DNA of 64,000 nt from Nocardia sp. NBC_00403 (lineage in GTDB: Bacteria > Actinomycetota > Actinomycetes > Mycobacteriales > Mycobacteriaceae): positions 2,108,001 through 2,172,000 of the forward strand of contig NZ_CP107939.1 in NCBI RefSeq assembly GCF_036046055.1. The letters are read 5' to 3'. Below the pieces are notes generated by a model, which saw only the letters and a program-made list of their open reading frames with translations, was not told where the DNA came from and did no database searches. Shown here piece by piece: positions 1 to 11,600 of this stretch (positions are counted from its first letter, which is position 1; each line of letters begins with the position of its first letter). Both the position numbers and the translations under genes were made by a program.

Positions 1-2
1 TG

Positions 3-3000
3 CGCGCTGCGGTGCGCGATGTGGTCGAGCGGCACGAGTCGCTGCGCACGATCTATCCCGATATCGACGGCGAAGGCTTCCAGGTCGTGCTGCCGGTCGA
101 GGATGTGCGGGCGGTTCCCGAGCTCGAGCCGCAGCAGGTCGCCGAGATCGATCTGCCCCGCTTCGTCACCGCGGCCACCATCGATGGCTTCGATGTGACG
201 ACCGAACCTCCGGTGCGGCTGCGGCTGTTGCAGACCAGCGATGCCGAACACGTGCTGGTGTGCGTTGTCCACCACATCGCGGGCGACGGTTTCTCGATGG
301 CCCCGCTGACCAGGGACCTGATGGCCGCGTATGTGACCCGGACGCGGGCCGGCCGGCCGGACTGGCAGCCGCTGGCCGTGCAGTACCCCGACTACGCGAT
401 CTGGCAGCGGGCGATTCTGGGCAGCGAGGATGACGCGAATTCGCTTTCGGCCCGGCAGATCGCCTACTGGCAGCACGAATTGGCTGATCTTCCCGGCCAA
501 TTGGAATTGCCGGTGGACCGGCCGCGTCCCGTGGTCGCGACCAACAATGGCGCGGTCTTCGCCTTCGATATCGATGCCGAGGTGCATCAGCTGCTGCGCA
601 ACGTTGCGCAGCAGCACAATTCGACGCTGTTCATGGTGGTGCACGCTGCGCTCGCGGTGCTGCTCGCGCGGTTGTCGGGCACCAGGGACATCGCGATCGG
701 AACGCCGGTCGCCGGTCGTGGCGCGGCGGCGCTCGACGATCTGATCGGCATGTTCGTCAATACCCTTGTGCTGCGCACCGATATCGACCCCGACAGCACC
801 TTCGACCAGCTGCTGCGCGCGGTGCGACAGACCGATGTGCAAGCCTTCGGTCACGCCGACGTGCCGTTCGAGCGGCTGGTCGAATTGCTCGATCCGGTCC
901 GTTCCACAGCGCGGCATCCGCTCTTCCAGGTGCTGCTGACCTTCCAGAACCTGGCGCAGCCGGAGCTGGAACTTCCCGGTCTGGCTGTGTCACCCGTGGA
1001 GATGGCGCTGCCGGTGGCAAAGTTCGACCTACAGCTGGAAGTCGTCGAGAACATCGATGCCGACGGTGCCGCACAAGGTATTTCGGCGCTGTTCAGCTAT
1101 GCGACGGACCTGTTCGACGCGGCCACCGTGCACGACTTCGCCGACCGCTTCCGCAAGATCCTCGGCGCGGTGGCCGCCGATTCCGCCGCCGTCGTCGGCG
1201 ATATAGACGTGTACGCACCCGGTGAGCGTGCACTGGTGCTGCACGAATGGAACACCCCCGGCGTGCGGGTGCCCGAGGTGACCCTGGTCGACCTCATCGC
1301 CGCCCAGGTGCGAGCGCGACCCGATGCCACCGCCGTGCGTTGCGGGGACACCACACTGACCTTCGGCGAGTTACAGCGTCGCGCCAACCGGGTGGCACGG
1401 GCCTTGATAGCTCGCGGCGCAGGACCGGAAACGCTCGTCGCCGTGGCAGTTTCACGGACCGAGGAGCTGCCGGTCGCCCTGCTCGCGGTGCTCACGACCG
1501 GGGCGGCGTACCTGCCCGTCGATACCGCCTACCCGGTGCAGCGGCTGGAATACATGCTCGCCGACGCCGCACCGGTGTGCGTGCTCAGCACCGCGAGCGA
1601 ACGGGACGCCGTGCCCCCCGGCGATATTCCGGTCGTGCTGCTGGAGGAAGCGTCCGAATTCGCCGACGGCAGGATCATCGATGCCCACCGCATCGCGCCG
1701 CTGCGCCCGGACAATCTGGCCTATGTCATTTACACCTCCGGCTCGACGGGCGAGCCGAAGGGCGTCGGCGTCGCGCACCGCAATGTCCTGGAGTTGTTCG
1801 CCAACACCCAGCTGCTTCTCGAATTCGACGAAACCGATGTGTGGACGTTGTTCCACTCCTTCGCCTTCGACTTCTCGGTGTGGGAGTTGTGGTGTGCGCT
1901 GGCCAACGGCGGCAGCGTGGTGATGGTCGACCACTTCACCGCACGCACTCCGGAACAGTTGCGCGAGTTGCTGATTCGCGAGCGCGTCACGGTGCTGAAT
2001 CAGACGCCCTCGGCGTTCTATCAGCTGGCCGAGGCCGACCGCGCGGCGCAGTCCGCCGCCGCGGGCGGGCTGGCGCTGCGCTACGTGATATTCGGCGGCG
2101 AGGCACTGGATCTGCGTCAGCTGCAGCCCTGGTACGAGCGGCACGCGATGAACGAGCCGTGGCTGGTGAACATGTACGGCATCACCGAAACCACGGTGCA
2201 CGTGTCGTTCCTGTCGCTGGACGAGCGACTCGTCCACAACGCCGCGAGTGTGATCGGCCGTGCCCTTCCCGGCCTGGACGCCTTCGTGCTGGACACTCGG
2301 TTGCATCCCGCCCCGGTCGGGGTGGCCGGGGAGATCTATGTCGCGGGCGGTCAGCTGTCGCGGGGGTATCTCGGCAGGCCGGGACTGGCGGCGACGCGTT
2401 TCGTCGCAAATCCGTTCGGCGCGCCTGGATCTCGGATGTACCGCAGCGGCGACGTCGGCCGCTGGGTCGGTTTCGGCGGCGAGGCGAGCCTGGAGTACGC
2501 GGGGCGCAGCGATCAGCAGGTGCAGTTGCGCGGATTCCGCATCGAGCTCGGCGAGATCGAGTCCGCGCTGCTGCGCTGTCCCGGCGTGAGCCGGGCCGCG
2601 GTGCTCGTCCATTCGGACGAACACGCGGGCGATCGGCTCATCGGCTATGTCGTCCCCGCAGCCGCCGAGGACGGGCGGCTCTACCGGCTCGATCCGATCG
2701 AACTGCGTAGTCAGGTGGCCGAATTCCTGACCGGCTACATGGTGCCCGATGCGTTCGAGATCATCGAGACGCTGCCGCTCACGCCCAATGGCAAGCTCGA
2801 TCGAAGGGCGCTGCCCGCGCCGGCATTCATCAGTGCCACCACCTTCCGTGCGCCGGGCTCACCGATCGAGCAGGCCGTCGCCGAGGTGTTCGCCGGGCTG
2901 CTCGGCGTCGCCGAGGTGGGGCTGGACGACGACTTCTTCCTGCTCGGCGGCAATTCGCTGCTGGCGACCAGAGCCGTCGCCAGGATCAACGAGGCGCTGC

Positions 3001-5417
3001 ACGCGAACATCGTGGTGCGAGAGTTGTTCGAGGCGAGCACCGTCGGCACGCTCGCGGCCCGCATCGTGCCCGGCGCCGCGGCAGCCGCCGAAGCCAGGTC
3101 GCCGCTGGTGCGTATGGCTCGGCCGGATCGGATTCCGCTGTCGCTGGCCCAGCAGCGGATGTGGGTGCTGAACCGGGTCGATCCGAACTCGCTCGCCTAC
3201 AACATCCCGATGGCGATCCGGCTGACCGGCGCACTGGATGTCGACGCGCTGCGCTATGCCATCGCCGATGTGCTCGAACGACACGAGTCGCTGCGCACCT
3301 GCTACCCGACCGACGGGCCGGGCGGGGCGGCGTACCAGGAGGTCCTGCCGGTCGACCAGGTGCTTCCCGGTGGTCTCGCGGTGGAGGTCACCACCGATCC
3401 GGTCGCCAGACTCACCGCGATGATGTCCACCGGATTCGATGTGACAGAACAGGTTCCGGTGCGGGCGCTGCTGCTGAACGTCACCGCGGCGGTGCGCCGC
3501 GCGGGGTCGGCGGAGGTGCATCTGCTGGTTCTCGTCGTGCACCACATCACCGCCGACGGCACGTCGATGGTGCCATTGGCGCGGGATCTGATGACCGCCT
3601 ATCTCGCACGCATCCACGGCAATTCGCCCGATTGGCAGCCGCTCGAGGTGCAGTACGCGGACTTCGCGATCTGGCAGCGCGAGGTCATCGGGGCCGATGA
3701 CGATGAGAACTCCGTTGCTGCACGGCAATTGGCGTACTGGCGCGAGCAGCTCGACGGATTGTCCGGCGCATTGGATCTTCCGGTGGACCGGCCGCGGCCC
3801 GCTACGCCGTCCATGCGTGGCGCATCGACCGCGATCCGGGTGCCCGCCGCCGTGCACGAAGGACTCGTGCGTATTGCGCGGGAACAGCATTCGACGCTGT
3901 TCATGGTCGTGCACGCGGCGCTGGCCGTGCTCCTGGCCCGGCTGTCGGGCAGCTCCGATATCGCGGTCGGCACCCCGTTCGCCGGGCGCGCCGAGCGCGC
4001 ACTCGACGATCTGGTCGGCATGTTCGTCAATTCGCTGACGCTGCGCACCGCGGTGCCGTCCGGGATCGACTTCGCCGCTCTGGTCGATCAGGTCAGGGAG
4101 ACCGATCTTTCGGCATTCGCCAACGCGGACATTCCGTTCGAGCGGGTGGTCGAGGAGACCGTGCTTGCGCGCCCGGCAGGGCGCCATCCGCTGTTCCAGG
4201 TGGCGCTGTCGTTCGAGGACACCGAGCCGCCGTCGCTGGAACTGCCGGGACTGACGGTGACGGGGCTGGACGCGGGCACAGTGACCGCGAAGTTCGATCT
4301 CCAGCTGATCGTCGAGCCACGCCATCGTGGCGACGGATCGCCCGACGAGATGCTCGCGGTATTCGCCTATGCGACGGATATTTTCGATCACGCCACGGTG
4401 CAGGCCTTCGGGCGGCGCTTCGAGCGGATACTTGCCGCCGTCGTCGCCGACCCGCAAGTGTGCGTCGGTGACATCGACATTCTCGATGCGCAGGAGCGCA
4501 GTCGAGTGCCGACCGCACCGGTCGCGGACGCGGACGCGGGTACCGAGAACTCCGCGTCCACCGCGCGGATCGCGCCGACCCAATTGCTGGCCGTCGCGGT
4601 GGAATCCGATCCGTTCGGGCCCGCGGTGGTGTCCGGCGAAGCCGAACTGTCCTACCAGGACCTCGACGCCGGATCTTCGCGACTGGCCCGGGTATTGATC
4701 GGTCACGGCTGTGGACCAGGCACCGGCGTCGCGGTGCGACTCGACCGCAGCCCCGACGTGGCGACCACCATCTGGGCCGTGCTGAAGGCGGGTGCCGCCC
4801 TGGTTCCGATGCGAGCGGCGGACTCGGCGCTGCCGAGCGAGCCCGCGCTGAAGGTCGGCATCAGCTCGGCGAGCGATATCACGCGTCGTGGGGTGGCGCC
4901 GACCGGCGGTATCGACTGGCTCATCCTCGACGATCCCGCGGTGATTGCCGAAATCGACCTCCAATCGTCCAAGCCCGTGACCTACGCGAATCGAGCAAGG
5001 ACGCTGCGGGGTGACGATCCGGCGATCGTGCTCCCCGACACCGGCGCGACGTTGACCTACGACGAATTGGCGACTGCGGCGCAACGGCTGGTCGCCGGCG
5101 CCGGGCTCACTTTCGAATCCCGTACTTTCCGGCACGGTCGTCCTGAGACAATGGCCGCGCTGCTGGAAGTGATCGCTACGGGCGCGGTGGGCGCCTCGGT
5201 GGTCGCACCGGGAACAGCGGAGCTCCATTTGCCCGAAGTGCTTGCCGACGAATGGGTCACTCACCTTTTCACCGACGCCACCGGTCTGGCCGCCGTCGAG
5301 GTCGGTGAACCCGCGGATCTGCGGGTTGTGGTGCTCGACGACGGTGCTGCCCGACCGATGCTCATCGCGGGCGATAGCGTCGAGGTGCTCGCGCTGCCGG
5401 ATCTGCTCCGGCAGTAG
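3..5417 (+). CDS. NRPS subunit, C(partial)-A-T-C-decayed A, 5' end outside window
   Basis: Cytoplasmic non-ribosomal peptide synthetase subunit. The frame is open to the left edge (no start codon belongs here), so at least the N-terminus lies outside. Visible order by nucleotide: condensation domain lacking its first part (to about 1230; HHIAGDG near 270), complete adenylation domain (about 1260-2800; YTSGSTGEPKG near 1732), carrier domain (about 2850-3060; attachment serine in LGGNSLL), second condensation domain (about 3110-4490; HHITADG near 3540), then a broken adenylation domain up to the stop. The specificity pocket of the complete A domain reads D-F-W-N-I-G-M-V-H, the classical threonine code, so this module probably loads L-threonine. 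No epimerase or methyltransferase domain is visible here. The next subunit starts 213 bp downstream on the same strand, and the terminal C domain presumably works with the A-T pair at its start. Confidence 0.95.
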   Translation, partial: RAAVRDVVERHESLRTIYPDIDGEGFQVVLPVEDVRAVPELEPQQVAEIDLPRFVTAATIDGFDVTTEPPVRLRLLQTSDAEHVLVCVVHHIAGDGFSMAPLTRDLMAAYVTRTRAGRPDWQPLAVQYPDYAIWQRAILGSEDDANSLSARQIAYWQHELADLPGQLELPVDRPRPVVATNNGAVFAFDIDAEVHQLLRNVAQQHNSTLFMVVHAALAVLLARLSGTRDIAIGTPVAGRGAAALDDLIGMFVNTLVLRTDIDPDSTFDQLLRAVRQTDVQAFGHADVPFERLVELLDPVRSTARHPLFQVLLTFQNLAQPELELPGLAVSPVEMALPVAKFDLQLEVVENIDADGAAQGISALFSYATDLFDAATVHDFADRFRKILGAVAADSAAVVGDIDVYAPGERALVLHEWNTPGVRVPEVTLVDLIAAQVRARPDATAVRCGDTTLTFGELQRRANRVARALIARGAGPETLVAVAVSRTEELPVALLAVLTTGAAYLPVDTAYPVQRLEYMLADAAPVCVLSTASERDAVPPGDIPVVLLEEASEFADGRIIDAHRIAPLRPDNLAYVIYTSGSTGEPKGVGVAHRNVLELFANTQLLLEFDETDVWTLFHSFAFDFSVWELWCALANGGSVVMVDHFTARTPEQLRELLIRERVTVLNQTPSAFYQLAEADRAAQSAAAGGLALRYVIFGGEALDLRQLQPWYERHAMNEPWLVNMYGITETTVHVSFLSLDERLVHNAASVIGRALPGLDAFVLDTRLHPAPVGVAGEIYVAGGQLSRGYLGRPGLAATRFVANPFGAPGSRMYRSGDVGRWVGFGGEASLEYAGRSDQQVQLRGFRIELGEIESALLRCPGVSRAAVLVHSDEHAGDRLIGYVVPAAAEDGRLYRLDPIELRSQVAEFLTGYMVPDAFEIIETLPLTPNGKLDRRALPAPAFISATTFRAPGSPIEQAVAEVFAGLLGVAEVGLDDDFFLLGGNSLLATRAVARINEALHANIVVRELFEASTVGTLAARIVPGAAAAAEARSPLVRMARPDRIPLSLAQQRMWVLNRVDPNSLAYNIPMAIRLTGALDVDALRYAIADVLERHESLRTCYPTDGPGGAAYQEVLPVDQVLPGGLAVEVTTDPVARLTAMMSTGFDVTEQVPVRALLLNVTAAVRRAGSAEVHLLVLVVHHITADGTSMVPLARDLMTAYLARIHGNSPDWQPLEVQYADFAIWQREVIGADDDENSVAARQLAYWREQLDGLSGALDLPVDRPRPATPSMRGASTAIRVPAAVHEGLVRIAREQHSTLFMVVHAALAVLLARLSGSSDIAVGTPFAGRAERALDDLVGMFVNSLTLRTAVPSGIDFAALVDQVRETDLSAFANADIPFERVVEETVLARPAGRHPLFQVALSFEDTEPPSLELPGLTVTGLDAGTVTAKFDLQLIVEPRHRGDGSPDEMLAVFAYATDIFDHATVQAFGRRFERILAAVVADPQVCVGDIDILDAQERSRVPTAPVADADAGTENSASTARIAPTQLLAVAVESDPFGPAVVSGEAELSYQDLDAGSSRLARVLIGHGCGPGTGVAVRLDRSPDVATTIWAVLKAGAALVPMRAADSALPSEPALKVGISSASDITRRGVAPTGGIDWLILDDPAVIAEIDLQSSKPVTYANRARTLRGDDPAIVLPDTGATLTYDELATAAQRLVAGAGLTFESRTFRHGRPETMAALLEVIATGAVGASVVAPGTAELHLPEVLADEWVTHLFTDATGLAAVEVGEPADLRVVVLDDGAARPMLIAGDSVEVLALPDLLRQ
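4570..5417 (+). other. Decayed, truncated adenylation domain at NRPS C-terminus
   Basis: The last 280 or so residues of the first NRPS align by eye with the N-terminal half of a normal A domain. The A1-like segment (LSYQDL) and A2-like segment (LKAGAALVPM) are recognisable. At the place of the A3 loop (TSGSTGKPKG in its neighbours) it reads LPDTGATLTYDE, so the phosphate-binding loop is gone. The stop falls before the A5 region (NGYGPTE), so motifs A5-A10 are absent. It cannot adenylate an amino acid. The next gene begins with an intact A domain, so this remnant may now act only as a spacer or docking part; that role is inference. Confidence 0.75.
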
Positions 5418-5630
5418 GGCACCAATCTTCGTCCTCGCCCCCATAATGTAGCGGTCCCCTACGACAGCGGTTACCGTGTCCGTCGCGAGCTCAGGCACGG
5501 TAGTTCCGATAACGATTGCCGTTGACCTCGGCGATGCTTTCGGTAGCGCTGTGGAGGGGAGCGTGTTCGTGTGAATAGGTAAGGTGAGCTGCTTCATGTT
5601 TCGCGTGGTCGGACAATATCGGCACGAGAC

Positions 5631-8600
5631 ATGGAAAGCGGTGCACGCATGACGCGCACGGCCCGGGTCCGGCCTACCCGGATCAGTAGAGCGCGCGCCA
5701 CCACCTTGCCGCAGTTGATCGCGGCCGCCGTGGACGCGAACCCGGCAGGCACCGCCATCGTCTGCGCCGATGCGACCAGCAGATCCGTCGCGCTGAGCTA
5801 CGCCGAGCTGGACGAGCGCTCGACCCGGCTTGCGCGGTTGCTCATCGAGCGGGGCATCGGCCCTGAAGACCTGGTCGCGGTGGCTATGCCGCGATCACTG
5901 CATTCGGTGCTCGCCGTGTGGGCGGTCGCCAAGACCGGCGCCGGGTTTGTTCCCGTTGACCCGAACTATCCGGCCGAATGGGTCGCGCACATGGTCGGCG
6001 ATTCCGGGGCGCGCTTCGGGCTGACTGTCGCCGCAGTCCGTGACGATCTGCCCGACCTGGCCGAATGGCTGGTCATCGATACTCCGGATGCGGCACAGCT
6101 GCTGGAGGAGTATCCGGCGGATCTGATCACCTATCGGGATCGGGTGCGGCCGCTGTATGTCGAACATCCCGCGTACGTCATCTACACGTCGGGTTCCACC
6201 GGCAAGCCGAAAGGCGTGGTCGTCACGCACGCCGGGCTGGCCCGCTTCTGCGATGAGCAGCGGGCCGGCTATCGGGTCACGCGCACCGCGCGCACCCTGC
6301 ATTTCGCGTCCCCGTCCTTCGATGCCTCGGTGCTCGAGCTGCTGCTCGCACTCGGCGGCGCCGCCACCATGGTGGTGGTCGCGCCGACGGTGTACGGCGG
6401 TGCGGAACTCGCCACCGTCCTGCGCAGGGAAGCGGTGACCCATGCGTTCGTCACGCCGGCGGTATTGGCCTCGGTGGATCCGGCCGGTCTCGACGAGCTG
6501 GCTGTGGTGATCGTCGGCGGCGACGTCTGCCCGCCGGAGTTGGTGCGGCGCTGGGCATTGCCGATCGGGTCGGCGCGCACGCGCGAGTTCTGCAATGGTT
6601 ACGGGCCGACCGAGACCACCATCATGACCAATATCAGCGCGCCGCTGGTTCCTGGTGCGCCGGTGACCATTGGTGCGGAGATCCGTGGCGTCACCGCCCA
6701 TGTGCTCAACGATCGGCTGCGCCCGGTGCCCGATCGGGTGATCGGCGAGCTATATCTCGCAGGAGCACCACTGGCTCGCGGCTACCACGGCCGGCCCGCG
6801 CTCACTGCCGCCCGCTTTGTGGCCGATCCATTCGATCCGGCCGGCGGCAGGCTCTACCGTACCGGCGATCTGGTGCGCCGTACTCCCAGCGGTGAGCTGG
6901 AATACCTGGGTCGCAACGACTCGCAGGTGAAGATCCGTGGGTTCCGCATCGAGCTCGGTGAGATCGATGCGGTGCTGGCATCGCATCCGCACGTCGACTT
7001 CGCCGTCACGGTCGGTCACCGGCTCGACAGCGGGGCCACGGTTCTCGCGTCGTATGTGCACGCCGTGCACGGGATGCCGATCGATACCGGGGTTTTGGCG
7101 GCACTGGCCGAGCAGGCCATGCCCGCCCACATGGTGCCCGCCGCGATCACGGTCCTCGACGCGGTTCCGCTGACGTCGAATGGCAAGCTGGATCGGACGG
7201 CGTTGCCCGCGCCGGTGTTCGAAGTGAAGGCGTTCCGCGCACCGTCGACACCGATCGAGGAGATCGTCGCGGGCACAGTCGGTGACGTGCTCGGGGTCGC
7301 GCGGGTCGGTCTGGACGACAACTTCTTCGATCTCGGCGGTAATTCCCTGCTGGCCACCCAGGTGACCGCGCGCCTGGATGCCGCGCTGAACACTCGGCTC
7401 GCGGTGCGCGACCTGTTCGACGCGTCGACGGTCGGTGCACTGGCGGTGCTCGTCGAACACAACGCAGGCTCGGGGCGGAGTAGGCCACGGCTGGTCGCTG
7501 GTGAGCGTCCGGAGCGGATGCCGCTGTCGCTGGCGCAGCAGCGGTATTGGTTCCTCAACCAGTTCGACACGGCCACCTCCGCAGTGGACAACATTCCGCT
7601 CGCGGTGCGGCTGTCCGGCGCGCTGGACGTGGTTGCGCTCGGCGCGGCGATCGGCGATGTGCTGATCCGCCACGAAGTGCTGCGGACCACCTATCCGAGT
7701 TCTGGCGACCGTCCGCATCAGGTGATCCATCCGGTGCCCGCGACGCCGTTCGCGTTGGTTCCTTTCGACACCGACGAAGCCGATCTGGTGCCCGCGCTCA
7801 TCGAATTCGCGTTGACCACCTTCGATGTCACGGTCGAGGTACCGCTGGCGATGGCGCTGTTCCGGTTGTCCCCGGACGAACACGTGGTGGCGTTCGTGGT
7901 GCATCATGTGGCGGCAGACGGTGCGTCGATGGGGCCGCTCGCGCGTGATCTGATGCTGGCATACGCGGCGCGCGTGGCCGGGAATGCGCCGCAATGGCTT
8001 CCGCTGTCGGTGCAGTACGCCGACTATGCGCTGTGGGAGCGAGCGGTTCTCGGCTCCGAGGATGATCCGGAATCGCTTGCCGCGCAACAGATCGCGTACT
8101 GGCAGACGACGTTGGCCGGACTGGCGGACCAACTCGAGTTGCCCACCGATCGCCCGCGTCCGCCCGCGCAGTCGTTGCGCGGCAAGTCGGTTCGCTTCGA
8201 GATTTCGCCGGACCGGCACGCCCGGTTGCATGAGCTGGCGCGGGCACACCATGCTTCGCTGTTCATGGTGGCGCACGCTGCGTTGGCGGTGCTGCTCGCG
8301 CGGCTGTCGGGCAGCGCTGACATCGCGGTCGGCACGCCGATCGCGGGTCGCGGCGAACGCGAACTCGATGATCTGATCGGAATGTTCGTCAATACGCTGA
8401 TTTTCCGTGCGAGTGTGGGTGCAGACGAACGGTTCTCGGACCTGCTCGTCGATGTGCGAGAGCGGGATCTGGAGGCGTTCGCCAACGCGGAGGTGCCGTA
8501 CGAGCGCATTGTCGAAGCGCTGAACCCGGCGCGTTCGACGGCGCGCAATCCGCTGTTCCAGGTGGGTCTGTCGTTCCAGAACCTAGCCGAGACCGCCTTG

Positions 8601-11600
8601 GAACTGCCAGGGCTGTCGGTCGGTGGTGTGGAATTCGACCTGCAGCTCGCCAAGACCGACCTGCATATCTCCTTGCGCGACCGGTATGCCGCGGACGGTA
8701 CGCCCGCTGAGATCGTTGCCGAATTCGGTTACGCGACAGACCTTTTCGATGAGTCGACGGTGCGTGGGTTCGCGGATCGGTTTGTCCGGGTCATCGATGC
8801 CGTGATCGCCGACCCCGAGGTCGTCGTCGGTGCGATCGATCTGCTGGCGCCGGAGGAGTCGACGCGGATTCTCGCGGGCTGGAACGACACCGCGCGTGCG
8901 GTCGATCCGGCCGCGACGTTGGTGTCGTTGTTGGATGCGACGGTGACCACGTCGCCGGGTGCGGTGGCGTTGGTTGCCGATGAGCCGGATGGCCGGCGTG
9001 AGCTGACTTATGCCGAGCTCGATGCTCGGGTGAATCGATTGGCGCGGTATCTGATCGGGCGTGGTGTTGGTCCGGAGGATCGGGTGGCGTTGGCGATTCG
9101 CCGGTCGGCGGATCTCGTGGTCGCGATGTATGCGGTGGCGAAGTCGGGTGCGGTGTATGTGCCGGTGGATCCGGATCAGCCTGCTGACCGCGTCGATTAC
9201 ATCCTCGATACGGCTGGGCCGGTATGTGTGCTGACGACGGCGAACGATGGGTTCGTCGCTGCGGCGGTGGATTCCATGGCGATCGACGAGGTCGATCTGT
9301 CGGCGTATGCCGATGCGCCCGTCTCGGCGGATGAGCGTCGTAGTGTCCTGACGGCCGCGAACACGGCGTATGTCATCTTTACCTCGGGTTCGACTGGTCG
9401 GCCCAAGGGTGTCGCTGTCTCGCACGGTGCGATCGTCAACCAGCTGCTGTGGAAGGCGGACGAATTCGGCCTCGGTGCCGAGGACGCTGTGCTGTTGAAG
9501 ACGGCGGCGACGTTCGACTTGTCGGTGTGGGAATTCTGGTCGGCGGCGGTGTGCGGTGGACGGGTGGTGATCGCCGCACCCGATGGCCACCACGACCAGG
9601 CATACCTGAACGAGTTGATGACGCACGAGTCGGTGACAACGCTGCATGTGGTGCCGTCGATGCTGGATATGTTGCTGGTCGGGCGGCTGCCGGGGTCGTT
9701 GCGTCGGGTGCTGGCGATCGGTGAGGCGTTGCCCGCGGCGACCGCGCAGCGGTTCCGGCGTCGTAGTTCCGCTGAGTTGTTCAACTTGTATGGTCCGACC
9801 GAGGCTGCGGTGTCGATCACCAATCACCGTGTCACGGATACCGATTCGGTGTCGGTGTCGATCGGTGCGCCGGAGTGGAACAGTCGGGTCTTTGTGCTGG
9901 ACGCGCGGTTGCGTCCGGTTCCGGTGGGTGTGTCCGGTGAGTTGTATCTTGCCGGTGCACAGTTGGCGCGCGGCTACTTCGGGCGCGCGGATTCGACTGC
10001 GGAGCGGTTCGTGGCGAATCCGTTCGGGTCCTCGGAGCGTATGTACCGGACCGGTGATCTGGTGGCGTGGAATGCTGCTGGTGAGTTGGAGTATCGGGGT
10101 CGTACCGATTTCCAGCTGAAGATCCGTGGTTTCCGTATCGAGCCGGGAGAGATCGAGGCAGCGCTGCTGGCCTTGCCGCAGATCGCGCAGGCCGCCGTCA
10201 TCGCGCTATCCGATCCGAGAATCGGTGACCGATTGGTCGCGTACCTGGTCGCGGCGGATCCCGGCTCGGGTGCGGACGTCGTTGTGGTGCGGGCGGCGTT
10301 GTCGGCGGTCTTGCCGTCGTACCTGATGCCGAGTGCCTATGTGACACTCGACGCGCTACCGCTGACCGCCAACGGCAAGCTCGACCGCACGGCATTGCCA
10401 GAACCGGAATTCGAGACGCGGGTCTTCCGTGCCGCCTCGACTCCGATCGAGGAGATCGTGGCGGGCGTGTTCGCCGAGGTACTCGGCGTCGAGCGAGTCG
10501 GCGCCGACGACGACTTCTTCGCGCTGGGCGGCAACTCACTGCTTGCCACTCAGGCCGCGGCCCGGGTCGGCGCGGCACTGGATACCCGAGTGCTGGTGCG
10601 TCAGCTGTTCGAAGCGCCGACTGTTGCGGGGTTGGCTGCCAAGGTCGAGCAGCACGTCGGCACGGGCGGGCGACTCGCATTGGTCGCCGGAACGCGACCG
10701 GAGCGAATCCCGTTGTCGCTCGCCCAGCTTCGAATGTGGTTCCTCAACCAATTCGACACCGACTCGGCGGCCTACAACATCCCGGTGGCGCTGCGGCTGT
10801 CCGGCGAGCTGGACATCGCCGCGCTGCACCTGGCCGTGCGCGACATGGTCGCCAGACACGAAGTGCTGCGCACGCTCTACCCGCAGACCCCCGACGGCCC
10901 GATTCAGCAGGTGCTCGCACCGCACGAGGTGCCTGTCGATCTCGCGCCAGTGCACATCGCGGAAAGCGAGGTCGGCCGACAGGTGCAGCACCTCGCGGCC
11001 GCGGGCTTCGACGTCAGCGTCGAGGTCGCATTCCGCGCCACCCTGTTCCAGGTCGACGACGGCGAATACATACTGGTTTTCGTTGCCCACCACATCGGAG
11101 CCGACGGCTGGTCGATGGGGCCGCTGGTGCGCGACGTCATGCTCGCCTACTCCGCCCGCAGTGCTGGTGCGGCCCCGGCATGGATGCCGCTGCCTGTGCA
11201 GTACGCGGATTACAGCATCTGGCAGCGGGCACTGCTCGGCACGGAATCCGATGCGGACAGCGTGATTTCGGTGCAGGCCGGTTACTGGCGCACCGCGCTG
11301 GCCGGTTTGCCCGGCGAGCTGAACCTGCCCACCGACCGCACCCGTCCCGCGGTGCGGTCTTTTGCGGGCGGTACCGCGGATTTCGTGGTCGACGCGCCGG
11401 TGTACGCCGGCCTGCGCCGACTGGCTCGCGAGCACAACGCGACCATGTTCATGGTGGTGCACGCCGCGCTCGCGGTGTTCCTCGCTCGGCTGTCCGGCAG
11501 CGACGACATCGCCATCGGCACCGCGGTGGCCGGGCGCGGCGAGGCCGAACTCGACGACATGATCGGCATGTTCGTCAACACCCTGGTGCTGCGTACGCAG

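Noticed and set aside
5575..5593. Weak IdeR-box-like sequence before the second NRPS
   Set aside because: Only about 10-11 of 19 positions match and the right half is poor, unlike the four boxes at 50-53 kb.
2859..5597. 912-aa minus-strand ORF antisense to the first NRPS
   Set aside because: Arg/His-rich antisense frame produced by GC-rich codon bias; the plus strand carries clear NRPS motifs throughout.
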